From JBBIQS01 sp037442205 (GTDB lineage: Bacteria; Myxococcota; Myxococcia; Myxococcales; UBA5297): a DNA stretch of 64,000 nt. Location: NCBI GenBank assembly GCA_037442205.1, contig JBBIQS010000021.1:1-64000 (forward strand), written 5' to 3'. Below, in pieces: positions 51,274-60,080 of the stretch. Each line of letters begins with the position of its first letter. Within the stretch, counting starts at the first letter, position 1. The notes under the pieces were generated by a model. That model had not been told where the DNA came from. It saw nothing but the letters and a program-made list of their open reading frames with translations, and searched no databases. A program made the position numbers and the translations under genes.

Positions 51274-54200
51274 ATGCAGATGCGTGTGCTCTTCGCCCTC
51301 GGCGCGGCGCTCGCCATCGCCGGCGGCTGTGAATGTCAGCCGAACATGGGCGTGGCGGGGCGGGACGTCGGCGGCGCCGGAGACGGCGGCGGCCAGGGTG
51401 ACGGCAGCTCGCTCGATTCCGACTCCGGCGTTGTCGGCGACGACGGCGGCGGCAGCGGGGACGACGGCGGGACCCCCGACGCCGACCCGGGCTGCGGCCT
51501 GCGCACCTGCACTACCGCCGGCGCCAAGTGCGGCGAGATCGGCGACGGCTGCAACAGCGTCCTCTACTGCGGCGGCTGCAACCGCCCCGAGTTCTGCGGC
51601 GGCGGCGGAGTGGCCAACCAGTGCGGCGGCAAGCTCTGCAACAAGCTCACCTGCACCGACTTCGCCGCCGGCAAGAGCGGCAAGGCCTGCGGCCCCATCT
51701 CCGACAACTGCGGCGGGGAGATCGACTGCGGCGGCTGCGCGGCGGGCGATCAGTGCGGCATGGGCGGCACCAGCATCTGCGGCAAGGTGACCGCCGCCGA
51801 CGGCGGCGCCATCTGCGTCCCCAAGACCTGCGCGGACCAGGGCATCAGCTGCGGCGCGGCCGGCGACGGCTGTAACGGGCAGATCCCCGGCGGCTGCGGC
51901 AGCTGCACCTCGCCCGACTTCTGCGGCGGCGGCGGCCCGGGCAAGTGCGGCCGCAACGGCGTCGGCGCCGACGGCGGGACGGCGACCTGCGTCCCCAAGA
52001 CTTGCAAGGACCTGGGCTTCGACTGCGGCCCGGCCTTCGACGGCTGCGGCGGGCAGATTCCCGGCGGCTGCGGCACTTGCACCGGCAACGCCTTCTGCGG
52101 CGGCGGCGGGCCGAGCAAGTGCGGCACCACCGTCTCCCCTGACGCCGGGGCGGTGTGCCCGGTGAAGACCTGCCTCGACCAGGGCATCACCTGCGGCCCG
52201 GCCAGCAACGGCTGCGGCGCGCTCATCGCCAGCTGCGGCCCGGCCTGCACCGCCCCCGACATCTGCGGCGGCGGCGGCGTCCCCGGCCAGTGCGGCGGCA
52301 CCACCGCCGCCGACGGAGGCGTTTCCTGCACCGGCCTGTGCCAGAACCAGGTCAACTGCGGCGCCAACCCGACGACCACCATCACCGGCCGCGTCACCGC
52401 GCCTGGGCACGTCGACACCGTGACCTGGGGCTCTCCGGATCCCATCTACAACGCGCTGGTCTACGTCCCCAATGGCACGGTCCAGCCGTTCACCGCGGGG
52501 GTGGCCTGCGACCAGTGCGCCAAGGCTACCGGCAACCCGCTGGTCTCGACCAACAGCGCTCCAGACGGCACCTTCACCCTGACCAACGTCCCGGCCGGGG
52601 TCAGCTTCCCGGTGGTGGTGCAGCTCGGGCGCTGGCGGCGCACGATCACCGTCGGCCCGGTCACCGCCTGCCAGACCCTGAACGTGGGCGACCTGCGGCT
52701 GCCTCGCAACCAGCAGGAGGGCGAGATCCCGCTGATCGCCATCGCCACCGGCCGGGTCGACACTACCGAGTGCGTGCTGCGCAAGATGGGCGTCGACGAC
52801 GCCGAGTTCACCTCCTCGGCAGGCAACGGCCGGATCCGCCTCTACCCGGCCTACAACAAGGCCTCCTGCGCCGGTACCGGCGCTGGCCAGATCGCCGGTC
52901 CCACCGGCGGGGCGAACGCGTGCGCGCTCACCGCGAGCCTCGCCGAGCTCAAGAAGCACGACATGGTGATCTTCTCCTGCGTGGGCTCGGCGGTGACCCA
53001 GACCGCCACCGACCAGCAGAACGTCGTCGACTACGCCAACGCCGGCGGCCGGATCTTCTCCACCCACTTCAGCTACGTGTGGATGGACAAGACCAGCAAC
53101 GCCAACTCGGCCTGGGCCGGGGTGGCCAACTGGGCGGGAAACAACAGCAACTTCGGCGATGCGCCCCTGACCGCCACCGTCAATGCCAATCCCGGCGGGA
53201 TCGTCGGCAAGGGTGTTCCGTTCCAGCAGTGGCTGACCGCGGTGGGGGCCAGCACCACCAATGGATCCACCGTCGACGTGGGCTTCTTGCGCGACAATCA
53301 GTGCGGGATCGTTCCCCAGACCCCGCCGTGGGGCCTGGACTGGATCAACATCCCGGCGCCCAACGGCTCGCCGTGCACCAGCACCACCAACAACGTCACC
53401 GTCCACATGACCTGGAACACGCCGGCGCCGGCCCCCGGGGTCAACCAGTGCGGCCGGGCGCTGTTCAGCGACTTCCACGTCAGCAACGCCAGCGTCGCAG
53501 CCGGGGACACGTTCCCGACCAAGTGCACCACCGGACCGCTCACCGCCCAGGAGAAGGTGCTGGAGTACATGCTGTTCGACCTCTCCTCGTGCATCGTCCC
53601 CGACGTGCCGCCGCCGCCCACCTGCGTCAAGAAGACCTGCCAGGAGCTGGGCATCGGCTGCGGCCCGGCCCCCGACGGCTGCGGCGGGCAACAGATGTGC
53701 CCGCCGTGCAACGTGCCCGACACCTGCGGCGGCGGCGGGGTGGCCTTCCAGTGCGGCCATCCGACCTGCGTCAAGAAGACCTGCCAGGAGCTGGGCATCG
53801 GCTGCGGCCTCGCCCCCGACGGCTGCGGCGGCCAGCAGACCTGCCCGCCCTGCACCCTGCCCGACACCTGCGGCGGCGGCGGGGTCAACTTCCAGTGCGG
53901 TCACCTCACCTGCGCTCCCAAGAGCTGCATCGACCAGAACATCGGCTGCGGCCCGGCGGGCAACGGGTGCGGCGGCCCGCTGGACTGCGGCCCGTGCACG
54001 ACGCCCGACACCTGCGGCGGCGGCGGGGTGGCGTTCCAGTGCGGCCACACCGCCGCGCCCTGCAAGCCCAAGACCTGCACCGACCTGGGACTGAGCTGCG
54101 GCCCGGCGGGCGATGGCTGCGGCGGCCCGCTCAGCTGCGGCCAGTGCTCCGAGCCGTTCACCTGCGGCGGCGGCGGGGTGCCCGGGGTGTGCGGGCGCAT

Positions 54201-54357
54201 CGGCTGCCCGATCAGCACCTCTTGCCAGGCCCAGGGTGCCGAGTGCGGCCCGATCACCGACGGCTGCGGCGGGACCATCCAGTGCCCGGCCTGCCCGGCC
54301 GGCCAGACCTGCGGCGGCGGCGGCGTGGCCAACAAGTGCGGCGGTGCGATGAAGTGA
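51274..54357 (+). CDS. modular cysteine-rich lipoprotein
   Basis: A 1,027-residue lipoprotein: signal peptide with C19 as likely lipid site (LAIAGGC), an Asp/Gly-rich linker, then five cysteine modules of about 47 residues. A central domain of about 430 residues follows, and then five more modules at the C-terminus. A module reads C-x2-KTC-x2-LG-x2-CG-x4-GCGG-x3-C-x2-C-x4-CGGGG-x4-CG. The central part begins with a carboxypeptidase regulatory-like beta domain (DGTFTLTNVPAGVSFPVVVQ) followed by a possible ThuA-like fold (HDMVIFSCVGSAV, GGRIFSTHFSYVW). GTGGAGGAATACC gives a good ribosome site. Such proteins are typical of Myxococcota; binding or adhesion is a guess. An earlier in-frame start has no signal peptide. 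Confidence 0.88.
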   Translation: MQMRVLFALGAALAIAGGCECQPNMGVAGRDVGGAGDGGGQGDGSSLDSDSGVVGDDGGGSGDDGGTPDADPGCGLRTCTTAGAKCGEIGDGCNSVLYCGGCNRPEFCGGGGVANQCGGKLCNKLTCTDFAAGKSGKACGPISDNCGGEIDCGGCAAGDQCGMGGTSICGKVTAADGGAICVPKTCADQGISCGAAGDGCNGQIPGGCGSCTSPDFCGGGGPGKCGRNGVGADGGTATCVPKTCKDLGFDCGPAFDGCGGQIPGGCGTCTGNAFCGGGGPSKCGTTVSPDAGAVCPVKTCLDQGITCGPASNGCGALIASCGPACTAPDICGGGGVPGQCGGTTAADGGVSCTGLCQNQVNCGANPTTTITGRVTAPGHVDTVTWGSPDPIYNALVYVPNGTVQPFTAGVACDQCAKATGNPLVSTNSAPDGTFTLTNVPAGVSFPVVVQLGRWRRTITVGPVTACQTLNVGDLRLPRNQQEGEIPLIAIATGRVDTTECVLRKMGVDDAEFTSSAGNGRIRLYPAYNKASCAGTGAGQIAGPTGGANACALTASLAELKKHDMVIFSCVGSAVTQTATDQQNVVDYANAGGRIFSTHFSYVWMDKTSNANSAWAGVANWAGNNSNFGDAPLTATVNANPGGIVGKGVPFQQWLTAVGASTTNGSTVDVGFLRDNQCGIVPQTPPWGLDWINIPAPNGSPCTSTTNNVTVHMTWNTPAPAPGVNQCGRALFSDFHVSNASVAAGDTFPTKCTTGPLTAQEKVLEYMLFDLSSCIVPDVPPPPTCVKKTCQELGIGCGPAPDGCGGQQMCPPCNVPDTCGGGGVAFQCGHPTCVKKTCQELGIGCGLAPDGCGGQQTCPPCTLPDTCGGGGVNFQCGHLTCAPKSCIDQNIGCGPAGNGCGGPLDCGPCTTPDTCGGGGVAFQCGHTAAPCKPKTCTDLGLSCGPAGDGCGGPLSCGQCSEPFTCGGGGVPGVCGRIGCPISTSCQAQGAECGPITDGCGGTIQCPACPAGQTCGGGGVANKCGGAMK

Positions 54358-54368
54358 GCCTTGGCCGA

Positions 54369-54397
54369 GGCCGGCGCCCCTCTCGCGGGCGCCGGCC
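54369..54397 (+). terminator. hairpin terminator after the cysteine-rich lipoprotein gene
   Basis: GGCCGGCGCCC (54369-54379) and GGGCGCCGGCC (54387-54397) form a perfect 11-bp stem with a seven-base loop, 11 bases after the stop. It is followed by CGGTCGTTCCCCT, a poor T tract. Confidence 0.55.
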
Positions 54398-54536
54398 CGG
54401 TCGTTCCCCTCCAGGCCTTGGCGGGCGCCCCGAGGGAGGACCGGCGGAGCGCTAATCGCGCGCGCAAAGCTCCCAACCCTGCTAGAACGGCGGTTCGCTG
54501 GAAGGGGTCCTCTCCCGCAAGGAAAGGAGCGGCCGC

Positions 54537-55106
54537 ATGGCGCCCACGTTCGAATCGCTGGGGAGTCTGAGCTACGCCGAGGTCGACGCCGCCTTTCGTC
54601 AGGGCAGGCCGGTCGACCCCGAGAGCCTGCTGGGCTGGGAGCTCAAGGGGTGGAACATCTTCCCCCACCTGCTGGCCAAGGCCATCGGGCGCATCGCCAA
54701 GGCTCAGCGCTTCGCCAAGGGTTTCTTCCGTTTTCCCGGCGAGCAGGCGATCTACGGCTACAACGTCGACATTGTGCCCGCGCCGCTGACCGAGGAGTGG
54801 CAGGAGCGGCTCGTCGGCGGCCAGCCGCTGCGGCGGCGGTTCTTCCGGGTCCATCCCGCCAACGAGGGCGCCCACCGCGGCGGGCGCTTCCCGGAGGCGC
54901 TGTTCTTCGACTACTCCGAAGGCCGGCCGCGCTCGGGCTACTTCAACGGCGGCGGGCTGCGCGACTTCCTCGTCCAGGCCGATCCCGCCGACCCCGACCT
55001 ATTCCTGCTCAAGGCCTACCAGCTGGTGGGCCCGGTCTGGTCCGAGGGCGGGATGGCCGTCCTCAGGCGCTGGCGGCGCTTCGACTTTCGGCCGGCATCG
55101 CCCTGA
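54537..55106 (+). CDS. conserved-looking protein of unknown function
   Basis: A 189-residue soluble protein that I do not recognise. It has no signal peptide or membrane segment. Composition and codon use resemble its neighbours. Aromatic-rich blocks (GWELKGWNIFPHLLAKAIG, FAKGFFRFPGEQAIYGYNV, FRVHPANEGAHRGG, ALFFDYSEG) alternate in a way that suggests a beta-rich fold, possibly lipid or ligand binding. GGAAAGGAGCGGCCGC gives a fair ribosome site. It is 27 bases upstream of the thioesterase gene and probably in the same transcript, which suggests a link to acyl metabolism. Confidence 0.75.
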   Translation: MAPTFESLGSLSYAEVDAAFRQGRPVDPESLLGWELKGWNIFPHLLAKAIGRIAKAQRFAKGFFRFPGEQAIYGYNVDIVPAPLTEEWQERLVGGQPLRRRFFRVHPANEGAHRGGRFPEALFFDYSEGRPRSGYFNGGGLRDFLVQADPADPDLFLLKAYQLVGPVWSEGGMAVLRRWRRFDFRPASP

Positions 55107-55133
55107 GCCGCCCTTCCCACGCAGAGGCACACC

Positions 55134-55574
55134 ATGGCCAACATCACCGATCCCGCTCTGTTCAAGGTCGAAGCCGACGTGGAGGTCCGCTGGAACGACA
55201 CCGACGCGCTGGCCCACGTCAACAACAGCCGCTACTTCGCCTACTTCGAGGAGGCGCGCTTCGCCTACATGCAGAAGGTGGCGCCGCAGCTGAAGCTGAG
55301 CGCCTCGGGCCCGGGGATCATCCTGGCGCGCACCAGCTGCGACTACTTCCTGCCGGTCGGCTATCCCTGCCGGCTCAAGATCGGCTGCCGGACGCTGCGC
55401 ATCGGCCGCAGCAGCTGGGAGGTAGAGCACCTGGTGCGCGACGCCGAGGGCAAGGAGATCTATGCCCAGGGGCTGGCGGTGCTGGTCTGGTTCGACTTCC
55501 TCACCAACACCAAGATCCCGATGCCCGACGACGTCCGCCAGAAGATCGAGAAGCTCGAGGGGCAGAAGTTCTAG
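55134..55574 (+). CDS. acyl-CoA thioesterase, 4HBT hot-dog family
   Basis: A 146-residue YbgC/FadM-type thioesterase that hydrolyses acyl-CoA. The hot-dog helix motif RWNDTDALAHVNNSRYF contains the catalytic aspartate (NDTD, usually xDxD), followed by YFEEARFAYM. Later strands (ILARTSCDYFLPVGYPCRL, EVEHLVRDAEGKEIYAQGLAVLVWFD) match the family. Substrate chain length is not predictable from the sequence. Confidence 0.9.
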   Translation: MANITDPALFKVEADVEVRWNDTDALAHVNNSRYFAYFEEARFAYMQKVAPQLKLSASGPGIILARTSCDYFLPVGYPCRLKIGCRTLRIGRSSWEVEHLVRDAEGKEIYAQGLAVLVWFDFLTNTKIPMPDDVRQKIEKLEGQKF

Positions 55575-55596
55575 GGAGCGGCCGAGTCTTCGATTT

Positions 55597-55948
55597 CTTC
55601 AATCCCAGGGACCGACCAGGTCTGTCCCGAGGATAGGCAGGTCGTATCCCGGGGATAGGCCGGTCGTATCCCGGGGATAGGCAGGTCGTATCCCGGGGAT
55701 AGGCAGGTCGTATCCCGGGGATAGGCAGGTCGTATCCCAGGGATAGGCAGGTCGTATCCCGAGGATAGGCCGGTCGTATCCCGGGGATAGGCAGGTCGTA
55801 TCCCAGGGATAGGCCGGTCGTATCCCGGGGATAGGCCGGTCGTATCCCGGGGATAGGCAGGTCGTATCCCAGGGATAGGCAGGTCGTATCCCAGGGATAG
55901 GCAGGTCGTATCCCGGGGACAGGCCAGGCTTCGCTGGAATAGGTGAGT
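55597..55948. repeat. 22-bp tandem array of palindromic units, about 16 copies
   Basis: Units start every 22 bp from 55641 to 55905: thirteen nearly identical copies. One diverged copy lies at 55619, and degenerate copies at 55597 and 55927. Each unit contains the dyad TATCCC-N-GGGATA, flanked by AGGC(A/C)G and GTCG. Variation is confined to the centre base (G or A), the first base of the right arm, and the A/C position. The array fills the 395-bp gap between the convergent thioesterase and RNase Z genes. There are no unique spacers, so it is not a CRISPR. The 22-bp period puts all dyads on nearly one helix face. Confidence 0.95.
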
Positions 55949-55969
55949 TCTTTCGCGTGGATACGAGGA

Positions 55970-56899
55970 CTATTCGCCCTGAGTCCCGTCGGCGTAGGGC
56001 ACCTCGAAGTGCCAGCCGTCGAAGGCGCACTCGACCTTGGGGAACTCCTCGCGGCACTGCTTGAGCAGCGGCGAGACGTCCAGGTCGTAGCGGCTGGAGA
56101 CATGGGTCAGCACCAGCCTCTTGACCTGGGCCTGGCGCGCCAGCCGCCCGGCCTCGCGGGCGGTGGAGTGGAAGGTCTCGAGGGCGCGCTCCTGCTCCTC
56201 GTCGCCGAAGGTGGCCTCGTGGACCAAGAGGTCGGCGCCGGCGGCGGCCTCGCGCAGGCTGTCGCAGGGGCGGGTGTCGCCGGAGATCACCACCTTGCGC
56301 CCCGGGCGCGACGGGCCCACCACCTGCTCCGGGGAGATCTGCCGGCCGTCGGGCAGGGTCACCGCCTGGCCGCGCTGCAGCTTGCCGAACAGCGGCCCCT
56401 CGGGGATGCCCAGCTCGCGCGCCTTGTCCAGGTTGAAGCGGCCGGGGCGATCGGGCTCCTCGAGCACGTAGCCCAGGGCGCTCATTCGGTGGTCGACCTT
56501 GACCGCCCGCACCCGGTAGCCGTCGCGCTGGACGATGTCCCCTTCCTTCAGCTCGTGGATCTCGGTGGGGAAGCGGGCCCCCTGCAGCCCCAGCGACAGC
56601 GCCTGCGACAGGACTCGGCCGGCCGGGCGCGGGCCATACAGGCGCATCGGCTCCTGGCGCGCGGCCATCCACAGAGTGCGCACGAAGCCGATGATCCCCA
56701 GGTAGTGGTCGGCGTGGAGGTGGGTGAAGAAGACGTCCTTGACGTCAAAGCCGGTCCCGTAGCGCATCATCTGGCGCTGGGTGCCCTCGCCGCAGTCGAA
56801 GAGCATGAGGTCTCCCTCGCGCTTGAGCGCGATGGAGGTGACGTTGCGGCCCACCGTCGGAGCGGCGGCGCTGGTTCCCAGGAAAGTCAGCCGGATCAT
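55970..56899 (-). CDS. rnz: ribonuclease Z
   Basis: A 309-residue tRNA 3' endonuclease of the long MBL-fold RNase Z type. It begins IRLTFLGTSAAAPTVGRNVTS, has the metal motif FTHLHADHYLGIIG (58-71), the bridging aspartate in VISGDTRPC, HEATFGDEEQERA and the final histidine in LVLTHVSSRY, all standard for the family. The ATG at 56899 is chosen because it begins the conserved first strand; earlier in-frame starts add unconserved sequence. Confidence 0.95.
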   Translation of the reverse strand: MIRLTFLGTSAAAPTVGRNVTSIALKREGDLMLFDCGEGTQRQMMRYGTGFDVKDVFFTHLHADHYLGIIGFVRTLWMAARQEPMRLYGPRPAGRVLSQALSLGLQGARFPTEIHELKEGDIVQRDGYRVRAVKVDHRMSALGYVLEEPDRPGRFNLDKARELGIPEGPLFGKLQRGQAVTLPDGRQISPEQVVGPSRPGRKVVISGDTRPCDSLREAAAGADLLVHEATFGDEEQERALETFHSTAREAGRLARQAQVKRLVLTHVSSRYDLDVSPLLKQCREEFPKVECAFDGWHFEVPYADGTQGE

Positions 56900-57080
56900 G
56901 AGCGGCACAGGTATGCCGACAAGGCCGCCCCGGCGCAACCGCTTCGTTGACCGTTTAACCGCTCAGGCCACCGCGGGCCCGGCGGCGCCTTCGCCGAGGT
57001 CGGTCAAGCGCGGTGCGGCACAACCCGGTTCCGCAAGTGCTCCGGTCGGGGTTAGTGTGCGGCCCCATTTCGAGGTGTCC

Positions 57081-58520
57081 ATGGATTCGTCGAGCTCCAC
57101 CCCCGCCGCCGCGCCGCGCTCGCGGGGCGTCTTCTGCAACCGCACCCTCAACCTGCGGTCGATCAAGGCCGTGGGCTACGACATGGACTACACCCTCATC
57201 GACTACGTCCCGGAGGCCTGGGAGCTGCGCTCCTACGAGCATCTGCGCGGGGACCTGGTCTCGCAGGGCTGGCCGCTGGCCGACGTCCGCTTCGACGCCG
57301 ACCTGGTGGCCCGCGGGCTGGTGATCGACCTCGAGCTGGGCAACGTGGTGAAGGCCAACCGCTTCGGCTACGTGAAGAAGGTGCTCCACGGCACCCGGCC
57401 GCTGGACTTCGACGCGCAGCGCGAGACCTACTCGCGGACCATCGTCGACCTGGGGCAGCCGCGGTGGGTCTTCCTCAACACGCTGTTCTCGCTCTCCGAG
57501 GGCAGCCTGTACCTGCAGCTGGTGGACCTGCTGGACCAGGGCAAGCTGCCGGTGAAGTTCGGCTATGCCGAGCTGTGGCGGTACCTGCACGCGCGCATGG
57601 ACGCGGCGCACATGGAGGGCGAGCTCAAGGCGCGCATCGTCGCCGCCCCCGACAAGTTCGTGCGCGCCGACCCGGAGACCCCGCTGGCGCTGATGGACCA
57701 GAAGGCCGCCGGCAAGAAGCTGATGCTGATCACCAACTCCGAGTGGGAATACACCCAGTCGATGATGAGCTACGCCTTCGATCCCCACATGCCGGCGGGC
57801 AAGAAGTGGCGCGACCTGTTCGACGTGGTGATCATCGGCGCCAGCAAGCCCGGGTTCTTCCTCGGGCGCTCGCCGCTGTTCGAAGTGGTCAGCCCCGACG
57901 GCCTGCTGCGGCCGGCGATCTCCGGGTTGCGCGAGGGCGGGGTGTTCCTGGGCGGCAGCGCGGCGCAGGTGGAGAAGCACCTGGGGCTCTCCGGCGACGA
58001 GATCCTCTACGTCGGCGACCACATGTGGGGCGACGTGCACGTGTCCAAGAGCGCGCTGCGCTGGCGTACCGCGCTGGTGTTGCGCGAGCTGGAGCGGGAG
58101 ATCGTGGCACTGGACGCCTTCGCCGAGACCCAGCGCCAGCTGGATCTATTGATGGCGGAAAAGGAGCACCTCGAGGCCCGGCAGTCGGAGCTACGGTTGC
58201 AGATCCAGCGCAAGCGGCAGGGCTACGGCCCGGCGCCGGCGCAGTCGATCCACAAGATGGACGAGGAGAGCGCCCGGGTGCGGGCGCTGGTGACCGCCCT
58301 CGACGAGAAGATCGGGCCCATGGCCCAGGCCGCGGGAGAGGTCGGCCACCGCCGCTGGGGGCCGCTGATGCGCGCCGGCAACGACAAGAGCCACCTTGCC
58401 CGGCAGATGGAGAACTACGCCGACGTCTACACGGCGCGGGTCTCCAACTTCCTGTTCTGCACCCCGTTCTCCTTCCTGCGCTCGGAGAAGGGCAGCCTGC
58501 CGCACGACCCCAGCCGCTAG
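57081..58520 (+). CDS. HAD-superfamily 5'-nucleotidase (cN-II-like)
   Basis: A 479-residue cytosolic nucleotidase of the family that includes purine 5'-nucleotidase. Motif I is GYDMDYTLIDY with both catalytic aspartates; motif II is LITNSEWEYT; motif III-IV are KPGFF and LYVGDHMWGDV. The C-terminal half has a long coiled coil (about 345-410) and a family tail ending FLRSEKGSLPHD. The ATG at 57081 follows GAGGTG. The substrate is probably a nucleoside monophosphate, from family knowledge. Confidence 0.9.
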   Translation: MDSSSSTPAAAPRSRGVFCNRTLNLRSIKAVGYDMDYTLIDYVPEAWELRSYEHLRGDLVSQGWPLADVRFDADLVARGLVIDLELGNVVKANRFGYVKKVLHGTRPLDFDAQRETYSRTIVDLGQPRWVFLNTLFSLSEGSLYLQLVDLLDQGKLPVKFGYAELWRYLHARMDAAHMEGELKARIVAAPDKFVRADPETPLALMDQKAAGKKLMLITNSEWEYTQSMMSYAFDPHMPAGKKWRDLFDVVIIGASKPGFFLGRSPLFEVVSPDGLLRPAISGLREGGVFLGGSAAQVEKHLGLSGDEILYVGDHMWGDVHVSKSALRWRTALVLRELEREIVALDAFAETQRQLDLLMAEKEHLEARQSELRLQIQRKRQGYGPAPAQSIHKMDEESARVRALVTALDEKIGPMAQAAGEVGHRRWGPLMRAGNDKSHLARQMENYADVYTARVSNFLFCTPFSFLRSEKGSLPHDPSR

Positions 58521-58535
58521 CGGCCGCGGCCCGAT

Positions 58536-59912
58536 TCACTTGGGAGCGGGTGGCGGTGCCAGGGGCAGGGCAGGACGCGGCGGCGGCGGGGCGTGCGGGG
58601 CGGCGAAGTCGGTCCCCAGCCGCGCCTCGATGATCTCCCGCCGCCGCTCCAGCAGCGCGATGCGCTTGCGCAGCCCCACAATCGAGAGCTTGTCCTCCTT
58701 GGACAGCGGCGATCGCGCCGCCAGCTCGTCGAGCCGAGCGTAGGCCGCCGCGAGCTCCCGGGGAATGGAGACCACGGCGATGTCCGCCAGGGCCCCGGGT
58801 TTGCGGGTGAGGAAGTCGTTTTCGGTCCAGAGCGGCAGGTAGCTCAACTCGGCCAGCTCGGCGCGCCGGCCGCCCTGGCCGTAGTCGCGCAGCACCACCG
58901 ACCAGCGCAGCAGCGCTCCGTCGCGGGTGTCGCCCACCTTCTCCGGCGAGACCCCGAAGGCGTAGTGGCGGTTCTGGTTGGAGACGAAGTTCCCCAGCGA
59001 GTAGACCACCGCGCACAGCCGGCCGTCGGAGGCCTGGTAGAGCTCGATCGGCTGCAGCACGTGGGGATGGGTGCCCAGGATCAGGTCGGCGCCGCCCTCG
59101 AACAGCCGGTGGGCCAGCTCGACCTCGACCGGCCGCGGGGCGCTCTGGTACTCCTCGCCCCAGTGCAGCGCGACGATGACGAAGTCTGCCTCCTGGCGGG
59201 CGGCCTTGACCGCCGCCTCCAGCTCCTGGCCGTCATCGATGCTCGCGCTCTGCGGCGACTCGGCGGCGATTCCGTCGCCGTCCTTGGTGTTGAAGAACTG
59301 GGTCGAGGCCAGCAGCGCCAGCTTGATCCCCGACTTCTCCAGCCGCAGCCCCTTGCGCGACTCGGCGCGGTTGCGGCCCGCGCCGGCCTGCAGCAGCGAG
59401 GCCTTGGTCAGCTCGTCCAGGGTCTCGCTCAGCCCTTGGCGCCCCTGGTCGTAGACGTGGTTGTTGGCGAAGGTGGCCAGGTTGATCCCGGCCCGCAGCA
59501 GCGCCGGCAGCAGCGGCGGAGGCGCGTTGAAGTGGAACTCCTTGGTGCCGCCGTCGCCGCTCGGCGAGACCGGGGTCTCCAGGTTGGCGATCGCGTAGTC
59601 CAGCCCCGCCAGCTCCGGGGCCACCGGGGCGAAGAGGGCGTCGTAGCCGGAGTTGTTGGTCGAGGCGCCCTGGGCGTCCTTGGCATCGTGCAGCTGCGCC
59701 GACTGCTTGACCGCCACGTGCGGCAGCACGTCTCCGGTGGCCGCCATCCGCAGCCGGGCCAGCTCTCGCGGCCGCTCGTCGCGCGGCGGGAGCTGTGGGG
59801 CCACCGGCTTCAATCCCACGCCCGAGGATCCGGCGCCGGGACCGGCCGTGCGCGGACCGGCGCAGGCGGCGGCAAACAGCACGACAGCGAACAGTGATCG
59901 TCGAGAGAGCAT
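58536..59912 (-). CDS. CapA-family lipoprotein (PGA_cap domain)
   Basis: A 458-residue lipoprotein with lipobox AAAC (C17) and a calcineurin-like CapA domain: TGDVLPHVAVKQ at the start, YAIANLETPVS, INLATFANNHVYDQG, VALHWGEEYQ and LILGTHPHVLQP supply the metal-binding residues. CapA proteins take part in poly-gamma-glutamate export or act as envelope phosphoesterases. No capB or capC is present, so capsule synthesis should not be assumed. The C-terminus is proline-rich. A 15-bp palindrome overlaps the start codon. Confidence 0.88.
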   Translation of the reverse strand: MLSRRSLFAVVLFAAACAGPRTAGPGAGSSGVGLKPVAPQLPPRDERPRELARLRMAATGDVLPHVAVKQSAQLHDAKDAQGASTNNSGYDALFAPVAPELAGLDYAIANLETPVSPSGDGGTKEFHFNAPPPLLPALLRAGINLATFANNHVYDQGRQGLSETLDELTKASLLQAGAGRNRAESRKGLRLEKSGIKLALLASTQFFNTKDGDGIAAESPQSASIDDGQELEAAVKAARQEADFVIVALHWGEEYQSAPRPVEVELAHRLFEGGADLILGTHPHVLQPIELYQASDGRLCAVVYSLGNFVSNQNRHYAFGVSPEKVGDTRDGALLRWSVVLRDYGQGGRRAELAELSYLPLWTENDFLTRKPGALADIAVVSIPRELAAAYARLDELAARSPLSKEDKLSIVGLRKRIALLERRREIIEARLGTDFAAPHAPPPPRPALPLAPPPAPK

Positions 59913-59926
59913 CGGAACCGTTCCGA
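59912..59926. promoter_or_regulatory. 15-bp palindrome over the CapA-like gene start
   Basis: TCGGAAC-C-GTTCCGA is a perfect odd-centred palindrome that starts at the ATG of the CapA-like gene and covers its ribosome-binding position. It also fits GGAA-N3-TTCC, the dyad seen near the other activator, but as a single site. Confidence 0.4.
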
Positions 59927-60080
59927 AAGTGAACCGAGGGCCGCCGTAATCCGAGTTGGTTGTACCGCGGCGCGGCCGAGTTGTGGCTAGTTCGCCTCGC
60001 ACCCGCGGGGCCGTTCGTTCGGCGGCGGGCTCGGCAGGCCGGCATCAAGGCAACCTCTCCGCGAACGACCGAGACCGAAG

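Noticed and set aside
55597..55948. CRISPR array
   Set aside because: Repeats are directly adjacent with no unique spacers, and no cas gene is present.
55599..56672. Minus-strand open frame reading PGYDLPIPGIRPAYPWD repeats upstream of, or fused to, RNase Z shadow sequence
   Set aside because: The reading is a by-product of the 22-bp array (66 bp equals 22 codons in every frame). It has no start of its own and runs across a real gene in the wrong frame.
58536..59912. Poly-gamma-glutamate capsule locus
   Set aside because: Only a CapA-like gene is present. No capB, capC or capE homologue adjoins it.
59927..60080. A sigma54 promoter before the second kinase-regulator pair
   Set aside because: TGGTTGTACCGCGGCG has the GG-N10-GC spacing but no TTGC or TGGCAC match. 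I do not consider it supported.
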